Of a DNA stretch of 56,677 nucleotides, positions 8,115 to 16,742 are shown piece after piece; position 1 is the stretch's first letter, and every line of letters begins with the position of its first letter. This DNA comes from CALEUX01 sp964608615 (lineage in GTDB: Bacteria; Bacteroidota; Bacteroidia; Bacteroidales; Marinilabiliaceae), in contig CAZSQG010000015.1 of NCBI GenBank assembly GCA_964608615.1, forward strand, positions 1 through 56,677. Direction: 5' to 3'. The position numbers and the translations under genes are program-made. The notes beneath the pieces are model-generated. The model was not told where the DNA came from. It saw nothing but the letters and a program-made list of their open reading frames with translations, and did no database searches.

Positions 8115-8723
8115 ATGGATAAATTCCAAAATAAATACCGCATACCTTCATCCCGATTGCAAAATTGGGATTATCGTTGGGCCGCAGCCTATTTTATTAC
8201 CATTTGCACCAACGAACGTATTCATTATTTTGGTAAAATCGTATCTGATAACAACATCGAAAACCAACACATGCAATTATCTAATATGGGCGTTATTGCC
8301 GATATTCTATGGAACGAAATAAAAAACCACACGATTGATTTGGAATTGGGCGCATTTGTTGTAATGCCGAATCATATCCATGGCATATTAATATTGACGG
8401 GCAATAATAAAAATGATGGAAATGATGGAAACGTAGAGACAGGGCATGCCGTAGAGACAGGGCATGCCCTGTCTCTACCACCCGTCCCAAACCCCATCGG
8501 ACAAAAACGGTTTCAAAATATTGGAAAAAATTCCGTATCATCAATAATTGGGTCATACAAATCGGCGGTATCGAAACATTCACACCGGTTAGGATACAAT
8601 TTTGAATGGCAATCACGTTTTTACGACCATATTATCCGCGACGATTACTCATTCCGAAAAATATCGGATTACATCATCAACAACCCGAAGAAATGGGGAG
8701 ATGATAAATTTTACAATGAATAA
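8115..8723 (+). mobile_element. REP-associated tyrosine transposase (RAYT, Y1_Tnp)
   Basis: The 202-residue protein has the Y1 transposase/RAYT pattern: the N-terminal RLQNWDYRWAAAYFITICT, the metal-binding histidine pair in VMPNHIHGIL (near residue 91), the catalytic tyrosine in SIIGSYKSAVSKH, and the C-terminal SRFYDHIIRDDYSFRKISDYI. RAYTs are single-copy relatives of IS200/IS605 transposases linked to the spread of REP palindromes. Here the gene itself carries a palindrome in frame (8451-8478), coding for the repeated segment VETGHAVETGHALSL between the two conserved halves. The gene appears intact. It lies between the secreted proteins and the barrel/exporter operon, and may have contributed to rearrangement of the locus. 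Confidence 0.9.
8433..8478. repeat. Palindromic repeat inside the RAYT gene
   Basis: A perfect 28-base palindrome (arm GTAGAGACAGGGCA and its reverse complement) occupies 8451-8478. It is preceded directly by a partial copy, GTAGAGACAGGGCATGCC, at 8433-8450. The reading frame stays open through both. It looks like a REP-type palindrome of the kind RAYTs mobilise. Confidence 0.8.
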
Positions 8724-8843
8724 AAAACACAACACAACAACAACTGGGTAAAATCCTTCCCGCAGGGTTTCAATGGATGAAATAGAAACAAATGGATGTC
8801 CAATTTGACATTAATAAATTAAAGGATTTCCTAGAGATTCATT

Positions 8844-11207
8844 ATGAAAAACAATTATTGGCTAAAGAAAAGGTATAAAACGCTTGTTGCTTTTTGCACT
8901 TTTTGTTTTGTAAGTTATTCTCAGAGTTATATAATAAAGGGTGTTGTTACCGATAATAACGCCACTCCAATTGAATACTTCAACGCTGTTTTGCTATCAT
9001 CTGTCGATTCTTCGTTAGTTGTTGGAGGTGCTTTTTTTGAAGGAGAATTTAGTTTAGAGTACAAGTTAAAACAACCTTTATTGTTAAAAATGTCAGGATT
9101 GGGTTATAAAAACCTATATAAATTACTTCCTGAAAGTATTCCCAATATATTTGAAACCGATACGTTGCATCTTGAACCTGTTAGTCTGGATGAGATAACC
9201 GTTTTGGCTAAGCGGCCTGTTTTCAGTCATAATGGAGGAAACCTTAATATTATTGTTAAATCAACTATTCTTGAGGATGCAGGATCGGCATTAGATGTTC
9301 TAAAGTTATCTCCAGGATTACTTATTGATAACAGCAACAACATATTAATATTTGGTAAAGGGATTCCATTGATTATTATTGATGGCCGCGAAATTAGTTC
9401 GCGACAGGAACTAGAAACATTACAATCTAACCAAATTGACCGCATCAGTATTGATAGAAACCCTTCTGCTCAATATAGTTCATCAGCAAGAGCTGTTATT
9501 ATTATAGAAACTTTACAGAGAAAGAGTGATCAATTGAGTCTTCAACTTTTCAATAGCGTTGCCTTTGCAAGGGAAATATGCAACAAGTCGGGTTTTTCCA
9601 TTAATGCCAAACAAAATAAATTGTCTGGCTTTATAAACTATGTTTATGCCACCAATAATTATCGCAATAACATTGAAGCATACGAAAATAATATCTTGTC
9701 CGATTATACTATTAACAATGAGTCGTACTCGGTAGAAGAATCCAGTTCTAATAATCATAATCTTATGTTGGGTTCAGAATATGTTATTAATGAAGCTAGC
9801 AGTTTTAATTTTATCTACAATCTATCTCTTGAAAATGATTATGTTGACCAAGAAACCGATCAGATAATTCAAAAGGCTGACGACGCACCTATAACACGAC
9901 AGATATTTCAGGATGGCGATGATAATAATTATTTACACAACTTTAGCTTAGGATATAAGGTATCACCAGATAGTATCAGGAAATTTATTATTCAGACTGA
10001 TTATGCCAGAAAAAGTGCCGAAGGAGCAACTAATATTTCTGAAAAAAACATAAATAACGGAACAGCCTCTTGTTCAATTCTTGACAACAAAAACACCTAC
10101 GATGTATTTACTATAAAAAGCGAATATAACTATCCTGTTTATAAAGGCTTAAACATGCTTACCGGTGCCCGCATGGCCTTTATTTCTAATAATGGAAGAA
10201 CACAACTTACCGAGTCCAACATTAATGGAATACGCTACAGCGATAAACAGAATATAACAGACAGGATAATGGCGGCATATCTTTTAACCGAAAAGAAATC
10301 GGGGGACATATTCATTGAAGGAGGCATTCGTACAGAATATACCCAAACCAAAGTTATGGCAAATAGCATTGATGTCTTGGACAGCACATATTTACAGTTC
10401 TTCCCTTCCATGAATTTTAATGTTGATTTATCAGAAGAGATAGCAATAGCCCTAAATTATAATAAAAAAATAAGCCGCCCCGATTTTAATGAATTAGATC
10501 CGTCTGTAGTATACTTTGATTCTTTGTCTTACGGACAAGGGAATCCTACTTTAAAGCCCTCAATTATACACAGTATAGCATTTGATATAGAATTACCATT
10601 TTCTCTTTATTTTTCGGCTGAATATAATTATACCCGTAATACAAGGATTGTATCGGCTTTAAATGACAATATAAACCCTCATATTATAAAGTACACACCA
10701 ATTAACATTGATAAATCGAGATACCTAGAGTTTGGGCTTTCATATAGTTACTCAGGTAAACGTTTTAGCACAAATACCAGTTGTTATGTTGAGTTCCCTT
10801 ATGTTAATATACCATATTTAAACACATTGGTTAAACAAAGGACACCCGGATGGTATTTTGCTTCAAGCAATGATTATACTTTCGGCAAAATTTTTACTTT
10901 TTATTGTAATCTATCGTATCAAAGCAGAAATGTCGAACTTATGACAGAGTATGAGCCCAGCTGCAACATAAAAACTGGTATAAAAGGAAAATTCTTTAAC
11001 AAAAAGCTTTTGGTTTCATTAGATGCCAACAATATTTTTAAAACTGACAAATCGGAATGGAACGATAAATACGGAAATATTACAAGCGGCCAAAAGACTA
11101 ATTACGATAATCGTTACATTCGTATTTCACTACGTTATAATTTTAACGATTTTAAATCGAATAACAAACATCAAAATGGGAATGAAGACGAATTAAACAG
11201 ATTGTAA
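8844..11207 (+). CDS. Outer-membrane beta-barrel receptor-like protein (OMP_b-brl_3)
   Basis: This 787-residue protein has a signal peptide (to about residue 27), a carboxypeptidase-like regulatory domain (IKGVVTDNNATPIEYFNAVLL, about 29-110), a plug-like domain (about 115-215, with DVLKLSPGLLIDNSNNILIFGKG and IIIDGREI) and a long C-terminal barrel with the GNPTLKPS segment typical of TonB-dependent-receptor-like barrels. It matches the pattern of the Bacteroidota OMP_b-brl_3 family. Its stop is four bases before the C39 gene, so it is in one operon with the exporter and HlyD adaptor. Such barrels commonly sit in GG-peptide export operons and could serve as the outer-membrane conduit or a receptor; the exact role is inferred. 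The short overlapping frame at 8792-8878 is not considered a gene. Confidence 0.85.
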   Translation: MKNNYWLKKRYKTLVAFCTFCFVSYSQSYIIKGVVTDNNATPIEYFNAVLLSSVDSSLVVGGAFFEGEFSLEYKLKQPLLLKMSGLGYKNLYKLLPESIPNIFETDTLHLEPVSLDEITVLAKRPVFSHNGGNLNIIVKSTILEDAGSALDVLKLSPGLLIDNSNNILIFGKGIPLIIIDGREISSRQELETLQSNQIDRISIDRNPSAQYSSSARAVIIIETLQRKSDQLSLQLFNSVAFAREICNKSGFSINAKQNKLSGFINYVYATNNYRNNIEAYENNILSDYTINNESYSVEESSSNNHNLMLGSEYVINEASSFNFIYNLSLENDYVDQETDQIIQKADDAPITRQIFQDGDDNNYLHNFSLGYKVSPDSIRKFIIQTDYARKSAEGATNISEKNINNGTASCSILDNKNTYDVFTIKSEYNYPVYKGLNMLTGARMAFISNNGRTQLTESNINGIRYSDKQNITDRIMAAYLLTEKKSGDIFIEGGIRTEYTQTKVMANSIDVLDSTYLQFFPSMNFNVDLSEEIAIALNYNKKISRPDFNELDPSVVYFDSLSYGQGNPTLKPSIIHSIAFDIELPFSLYFSAEYNYTRNTRIVSALNDNINPHIIKYTPINIDKSRYLEFGLSYSYSGKRFSTNTSCYVEFPYVNIPYLNTLVKQRTPGWYFASSNDYTFGKIFTFYCNLSYQSRNVELMTEYEPSCNIKTGIKGKFFNKKLLVSLDANNIFKTDKSEWNDKYGNITSGQKTNYDNRYIRISLRYNFNDFKSNNKHQNGNEDELNRL

Positions 11208-11211
11208 AACC

Positions 11212-13398
11212 ATGAGTGTTCCCTTTATTCAGCAACCCGATGCCATGGACTGTGGTCCCACCTGTCTGCAAATGATAGCCAGACACTATGGCCGTAATTA
11301 CACATTGCAAACCTTGCGCGACCGGTGTAATATTACCCGAGCCGGCGTTTCCATGCTTGGCATTAGCGAGGCCGCCGAGAGTATTGGTTTTCGCTCCAGG
11401 GGCGTTAAGATTGGGTTTGAAAAACTCAGTATGGATGCTCCTTTGCCATTAATTGCCCATTGGAACCAGGAACATTTTGTAGTAGTGTATGCCATTAAAA
11501 AAGATAAATTATTTGTGGCAGACCCAGCTCATGGAAAAGTAATATTTACAAAATAAGAGTTTATAAAAAGCTGGGCAACCACCCAAAATAATGGAGAATC
11601 ACAGGGAGTCTGCTTATTACTCGAACCTACACCCGACTTTTATAATCTAGAAGATGAAAAGCCTGATAAATCGGGTTTTCAATTTCTGTTTAAATACCTG
11701 AAACCGCATAAAAAATTTGTGGTTCAGCTGGTACTGGGATTATTATTGGGGAGTTTACTGCAGCTCCTCTTTCCTTTTCTAACCCAGGCTGTGGTTGATG
11801 TGGGTATTAACACACATAATATCAGTTTTATCTGGCTGGTGCTTATGGCGCAACTGATACTATTTATCAGCCGGATGAGCGTTGAATTTATCCGGTCGTG
11901 GATATTATTGCATGTAAGCACCCGCATTAACATATCACTTATCAGCGATTTTTTAATAAAGCTGATGCGATTGCCCATTCGCTTTTTCGACACCAAGATG
12001 ACCGGCGACATAATACAACGTATTGAAGACCATGCTCGCATTGAAAATTTCCTGACCGGGCAAACACTATCTGTACTTTTTTCAATGGTGAATATACTAT
12101 TGTTTGGGGCTGTATTAGCCTGGTATGACACACAAATATTCACAGTTTTTATTCTTGGTAGCCTCCTTTATTTTATATGGGTTTGGTTGTTTATGAAAAA
12201 ACGAAGAACTATTGATCATAAACGCTTTGCCCGGATGTCGTCGGAACAAAGTAACCTGATACAACTTATTACCGGAATGCAGGAAATAAAACTGAACAAT
12301 TGCGAAAAACAAAAACGTTGGGAATGGGAAAGGATTCAGGCCGGATTATTTAAGGTAAATGTACAAAGTTTATCATTAAAACAATATCAGCAACTGGGCG
12401 GTCTGTTTTTTAATGAAACCAAAAATATTGTTATTACCATTATGGCGGCCACTGCTGTGGTACAAGGAAGTATGACACTGGGTATGATGTTGTCGGTTCA
12501 ATACATCCTGGGGCAGTTAAACAGTCCCATCGACCAGATGATTACATTTGCTCATTCAGCACAGGATGCTAAAATAAGTCTTGAACGTTTAGGTGAAATT
12601 CACAATAAAGCTGACGAAGAAAATCCTGACGATGAGCGATTAAAAGAACTACCCGATCAAGCTGATTTGAATATTAAAGATTTTACCTTTCAATATGAAG
12701 GCCCTCATTCACCGAAAGTTTTGGATGCTATTAACATTAACATACCTCATAACAAAATAACCGCAATAGTAGGCACCAGCGGAAGCGGCAAAACCACCCT
12801 GATAAAAATGCTGCTTGGTTTTTATGAGCCAATTAAGGGTGAAATAAAGGTTGGCGAAATTAACCTTAAAAACTTCAACCAGGGTTGGTGGCGAGGACGC
12901 TGCGGTGTAGTTATGCAGGATGGGTTTATTTTTTCCGATACAATTGCCCATAACATTGCCCTAAGTGATGAAATAATTGATAAGAAAAAACTGGTATATG
13001 CATCAAAAGTAGCCAATATCCATAGTTTCATCGAAAGTTTACCTTTGGGGTATAACACAAAAATTGGTCAGGAAGGAACCGGGTTAAGCCAGGGTCAGAA
13101 ACAGCGACTGTTGATTGCAAGAGCTGTGTATAAAGATCCGGATTTTATATTTTTAGACGAAGCAACCAATTCGCTTGATGCCAATAATGAAAAAAAAATT
13201 ATGGAAAACATGAATCAGTTTTTCAGAGGTCGAACGGTTGTTATTGTAGCCCATCGGCTCAGCACTGTTCGCAATGCCGATCAGATAATTGTATTGGAAA
13301 AAGGGAGAATATCAGAGATAGGAACCCACCTTGAACTGGTTGATCGTTCAGGCTCTTACTTTAACCTTGTAAAAAACCAACTTGAATTGGGTGCATAG
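11212..13398 (+). pseudogene. C39-peptidase ABC peptide exporter, interrupted by in-frame TAA
   Basis: One 729-codon frame runs through with a single internal stop (TAA, 11554-11556). Codons 1-114 are a complete C39 peptidase core with Q8, C14 (DCGPTC), H88 (HWNQEHF) and D104 (ADPAHG), which cleaves GG leaders. After the stop the same frame continues EFIKSWATTQNNGESQGVC, the normal linker, then the six-helix membrane domain (from about codon 170) and the nucleotide-binding domain with GTSGSGKTT, LSQGQKQR, FIFLDEATNSLD and the H-loop HRLS. Length and domain order match intact peptidase-containing exporters. Options are a recent nonsense mutation (GAA to TAA is one step), a sequencing error, stop read-through, or two polypeptides with restart near the GTG at 11719. 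Confidence 0.85.
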
Positions 13399-13434
13399 CT
13401 GTATTACATAAGTAAAATCATAAATTATAAACAA

Positions 13435-14754
13435 ATGCTTACCCAAGACGATATTACCGAAATTGAGGCTCAAAATATTAACCTTAGAAGTGAAGAGGTA
13501 AGGGATATAATGGGGAAAATACCTTCCCGAATTATTCAATATGGGATTACCGTGATCTTTTTAATCATCGTTGCTATATTTTGTTTTTCATTTATTTTCA
13601 AATATCCCGATATTATTTCAGGTAATTTTGTGTTACAAACAGTAAATCCGCCTGCTTTTCTTTTGGCAAAATCAAGCGGCAAACTTCAATATCTTTTTGT
13701 TAATAATGGCGATACCGTTATAACAGGCGATTTGCTTGCTATTATTGAAAACCCTGCCAGTTTTGAGGGTTATCAAAGCATTAGGCAACTTATAAACTTA
13801 AACATGGAGCCTTCCATTGTGGGAACAAAGCTGGATTCTATGATGAAAAACGGTGTCAGATTTGGGGAGTTACAGGTATCGTTGGCATCATGGTTAAAAT
13901 CGATTGATGACTATAACGCTTACAAAAAAACGCAATACTTTCCCACCAAACAAAAAGCCATTGAAAGTAAGATCAGGGATATGCAAATACATGGACTGTT
14001 ACTATCCAGTCAGCTTGATGCATCCAAAAAAAACTATGAATTGGCAATACGTGCCAATAAAAGAGATTCTCTGCTTTATTCTGAAAAAGTAATTGCCACG
14101 CTCGACATTGAAAATTCGCAGAAAGAACTTCTTTCGCAAAAAATGGCTCTGACAAATGCAGAAATAGCGTTATCCAATGCCCGGTTAACTTTATCAGAAT
14201 ATCAACAACAAAAAGTTGAATTATTAATCACCGAGCAACAAACCATATCTTCTCAACTGGCACTGATAAGGCAAAATCTTGAAAACGTAAAAAGTTCCCT
14301 GGCCGACTGGGAAAACCATTATGGAATATTTAGTCCCATCAATGGGCTGGTCGCTTTTTCCGGAATTTGGAAGAAAAACCAGAATATAACACTGGGTCAG
14401 CATGTAATAACAGTAGTACCATATTATAAAACAGAAATAGTTGGCAGAGTTTATATTGCTACATCCCGCGCTGGAAAAGTAAAACCTAACCAACCGGTTA
14501 ATTTAAAATTTAGTGATTTCCCATATAGCGAATATGGAATGATAGTTGGTAAATTAAAAGATATTTCAACAGTCCCTGACTCTGTTTATGTTGGAACAAT
14601 ACTTCTACCCGATACATTAGTTACCAATTATGGAAAGGCTTTACCCTTTAAACAAAACATGCAGGGAGTAGCTGAAATAATAACAGAGGATATCAGTCTG
14701 GCTGAAAGATTAATTTACCCGTTGAAAGCTATTTTTAAAAATAATATTGAATAA
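13435..14754 (+). CDS. HlyD-family membrane-fusion adaptor of the peptide exporter
   Basis: The 439-residue protein has one N-terminal membrane anchor (IIQYGITVIFLIIVAIFCFSFIF, about 26-48), a biotinyl/lipoyl-like segment (LLAKSSGKLQYLFVNNGDTV, about 75-94), a long helical hairpin (about 150-290) and a closing beta region (FSPINGLVAFSGIWKKNQNI followed by GQHVITVVP). This is the standard layout of adaptors that link a peptidase-ABC exporter to an outer-membrane channel. It starts 36 bases after the exporter gene and is the last gene of the 8844-14754 operon. It looks intact, unlike the exporter. No TolC homologue is present in the window; the barrel at 8844 is the only outer-membrane candidate nearby. 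Confidence 0.9.
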   Translation: MLTQDDITEIEAQNINLRSEEVRDIMGKIPSRIIQYGITVIFLIIVAIFCFSFIFKYPDIISGNFVLQTVNPPAFLLAKSSGKLQYLFVNNGDTVITGDLLAIIENPASFEGYQSIRQLINLNMEPSIVGTKLDSMMKNGVRFGELQVSLASWLKSIDDYNAYKKTQYFPTKQKAIESKIRDMQIHGLLLSSQLDASKKNYELAIRANKRDSLLYSEKVIATLDIENSQKELLSQKMALTNAEIALSNARLTLSEYQQQKVELLITEQQTISSQLALIRQNLENVKSSLADWENHYGIFSPINGLVAFSGIWKKNQNITLGQHVITVVPYYKTEIVGRVYIATSRAGKVKPNQPVNLKFSDFPYSEYGMIVGKLKDISTVPDSVYVGTILLPDTLVTNYGKALPFKQNMQGVAEIITEDISLAERLIYPLKAIFKNNIE

Positions 14755-14799
14755 AATAAACTTATATGTAGTCACTCCTGAATTTTAGCAGTGTCACAA

Positions 14800-14869
14800 C
14801 TTATATTTACTCCGCATTATAGTAATCCCGGCCGGAAAAACCAATGCCCCGGATGCCGAAAAGGGACAC
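14800..14869 (+). promoter_or_regulatory. Conserved upstream element, copy B
   Basis: This is the second copy of the element seen at 5162-5232, differing at about ten positions and one gap. The TATATTTA box, the CCCGGCCGGAAAAAC block and the GCCCCGGATGCCGAAAAGGG block are all kept. The hairpin loop changes from AUA to AUG while its CGG/CCG stem is unchanged. GAGTAGGT and TACTTTA follow in both copies before the precursor start. Confidence 0.6.
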
Positions 14870-14899
14870 GAGTAGGTACTTTATTTAATTCAAGAAATT

Positions 14900-15091
14900 A
14901 TGAAAACTTTAAAATTAGATCAATTTGAAAAATTTAAATGTACCCTAGATCAAATAAATAAAATTAAAGGAGGTATAACAAGGTCTGGGTTTAGGGATGT
15001 TTGTGATTATCTTTGGAAGAATGGACAATATGATCAACTTGCGGAGGTCATGAAAATGGCGAATTCAGGCAACATTCAATTTGAAAATTAA
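14900..15091 (+). CDS. Double-glycine peptide precursor 2
   Basis: This 63-residue protein shares its first eleven residues (MKTLKLDQFEK) with precursor 1 and has the same GG at residues 24-25 (NKIKGG) and the same leader cysteine C14. The predicted 38-residue core (from ITRSGFRDVC) is mostly helical in character, with a single cysteine (C35), and is not similar to the precursor 1 core. A single core cysteine argues against an internal disulfide. The leader fits processing by the adjacent C39 exporter if that exporter works. The gene is followed by a terminator-like hairpin and then by a secreted M28 peptidase. Whether the product is antimicrobial, a signal or a protease-associated peptide is unknown. 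Confidence 0.78.
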   Translation: MKTLKLDQFEKFKCTLDQINKIKGGITRSGFRDVCDYLWKNGQYDQLAEVMKMANSGNIQFEN

Positions 15092-15098
15092 AAATAAC

Positions 15099-15132
15099 AA
15101 AGAGGGATTATAAAATGGGAATCCCTCTTTTA
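15099..15132 (+). terminator. Intercistronic terminator-like hairpin
   Basis: Perfect ten-base arms AAAGAGGGAT and ATCCCTCTTT surround a twelve-base loop, seven bases after the stop of precursor 2, and the right arm itself ends in a short T-tract. It probably attenuates transcription into the M28 peptidase gene that starts at 15143, giving more precursor than peptidase mRNA. Confidence 0.65.
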
Positions 15133-15142
15133 AACAATTACT

Positions 15143-16501
15143 ATGAAGTCGATATTACTTATTTTTTTATTATTTCCACTATTCATTGCAGCTCAAATAC
15201 CTTCACTGCAAAGTGATTCTATAATTACTAATCTTAAAAATCATGTTTTGTTTCTCACATCTCCTGAGCTAAAGGGAAGAGGAATTGATAATGAAGGTGC
15301 AGATTTAGCGGCTGATTATATTCAGAAACATTTTAAAAAATTTGCACTGGCACGTTATCGGTTTTATAATGACTCAACTTACCTACAGAGTTTTATTGTT
15401 AATGATTATAGTTCATTAACTCCAGAATCGTTTGTACAAGTTGGAGCCAATAAATTTTATTCAGGCCGCAATTTTGTTTCAATAAAATTTGGGGGATCAG
15501 CGCCGAGCGGCATTTTAAATGACCTACATTATTTTAATATTCAAAAAACTAAAAATTTGAATTTTGTCCTTCATTCCATAGAGGGAACGGAGCATTCCAA
15601 GGGAAACATACGTATGGTAACAAGTGAAAAAGAGTTTAATTCAGCTTGTAAAGCTTTGTCTATGTATGAATTGTATTTAAAAACCGATCCGCTATTTGTT
15701 TTAAACACATTGGGCGATTCTATTATCTTTGATATAGTAGCTTCACCAGCCCTTTCGAAAGCATTTAAACAAGCACAGGAAAAAGATAGTGTTACTGTGT
15801 TTTTCAAGCGAGAGTTGCAGGCGTTAAACTGTAAGAATGTTCTGGGTTACATTCCATCAGCCAATAAGACAGATAGTTTCATTGTTTTTACAGCCCATTA
15901 TGATCATTTGGGAGAGATAAACGGAAATCTGTACCCGGGAGCCAATGATAATGCTTCGGGAGTGGCCGTTATACTTGAGCTTGCCAGGATTGCTTCCAAA
16001 GCGATTAAAAATGGATGGCAACCGGATGTTAACCTCGTTTTTATAGCTTTCTCGGCAGAAGAAGTTGGATTATTGGGGTCCGGTTATTTTGTAAATAACC
16101 CGCCTTTTGAATTGTCGAAGATCAAGATTGTTATTAATCTTGACATGGTAGGAGGCATTGCGAAAAATTCTGTTATGGAACCTGAAAAATTGTATTTGTA
16201 CCACTCATCCGGTGTTGATCAAGAAATTATTAGAACCATTATTTCCCAATCGGAAAAGCTACAAAACCTTACATTCGATCTTAATGGAAAAGAAAAGTAT
16301 TTAAAAGCCTCTGATCAGGCTTCGTTTATTAAAAAAGGAATCCCATCTATATTTATATTTTCAGGGGTAGATAAAAATTGTCACAAACCCACCGATACTA
16401 TAGATTTTCTCTCATTTCCAAAAATGACCGATCTAACATTGGTTTTAAAAAGATTAATCGAGAACCAAGCTTTTTCCATCAGTAATTCTATAAAAGAATA
16501 A
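15143..16501 (+). CDS. Secreted M28-family metallopeptidase
   Basis: The 452-residue protein has a signal peptide (MKSILLIFLLFPLFIAAQ) and an M28 zinc aminopeptidase domain in its second half. All five metal-ligand motifs are visible: H in FTAHYDHLG (near residue 251), D in GANDNASG, the EE pair in FSAEEVGLLGS, D in INLDMVGG, and H in NCHKPTDTIDF near the C-terminus. Residues 20-200 hold an N-terminal extension usual for Bacteroidota members. M28 enzymes remove N-terminal residues from peptides. It begins 51 bases after precursor 2 with only a hairpin between, so trimming of the exported peptide or of imported peptides is a reasonable idea, but it is not shown by the sequence. Confidence 0.88.
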   Translation: MKSILLIFLLFPLFIAAQIPSLQSDSIITNLKNHVLFLTSPELKGRGIDNEGADLAADYIQKHFKKFALARYRFYNDSTYLQSFIVNDYSSLTPESFVQVGANKFYSGRNFVSIKFGGSAPSGILNDLHYFNIQKTKNLNFVLHSIEGTEHSKGNIRMVTSEKEFNSACKALSMYELYLKTDPLFVLNTLGDSIIFDIVASPALSKAFKQAQEKDSVTVFFKRELQALNCKNVLGYIPSANKTDSFIVFTAHYDHLGEINGNLYPGANDNASGVAVILELARIASKAIKNGWQPDVNLVFIAFSAEEVGLLGSGYFVNNPPFELSKIKIVINLDMVGGIAKNSVMEPEKLYLYHSSGVDQEIIRTIISQSEKLQNLTFDLNGKEKYLKASDQASFIKKGIPSIFIFSGVDKNCHKPTDTIDFLSFPKMTDLTLVLKRLIENQAFSISNSIKE

Positions 16502-16742
16502 TTTGTTTATAGATCAGCAAGATAGAATAAATAACCAGAAATGTACCCGGATAAAAACTAAGAGCTAATGGATAGTTCGCAACGCATAGATCATAAAGTT
16601 TATTAACCCATAGTCTCTGAACTCTTAAATTCTATTTTTTTTGACCTTCGCTCTTTGTTTCCGGTCTCCGGTTTCCTGTTCCGATAAATCGGAATTCCCC
16701 TTTGCTCCATCTCTGGTTCACTCGTGTTACTTGCAAAGTCAC

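Noticed and set aside
8792..8878. 28-codon frame overlapping the start of the barrel gene
   Set aside because: It overlaps the signal peptide of the 8844 gene in another frame and lacks a GG motif or other recognisable feature.
11719..13398. Treating the ABC transporter as a separate intact gene starting at GTG 11719
   Set aside because: The coding signal clearly continues upstream in frame to the TAA and matches the normal linker to the C39 domain, so it is one interrupted gene unless restart is shown.
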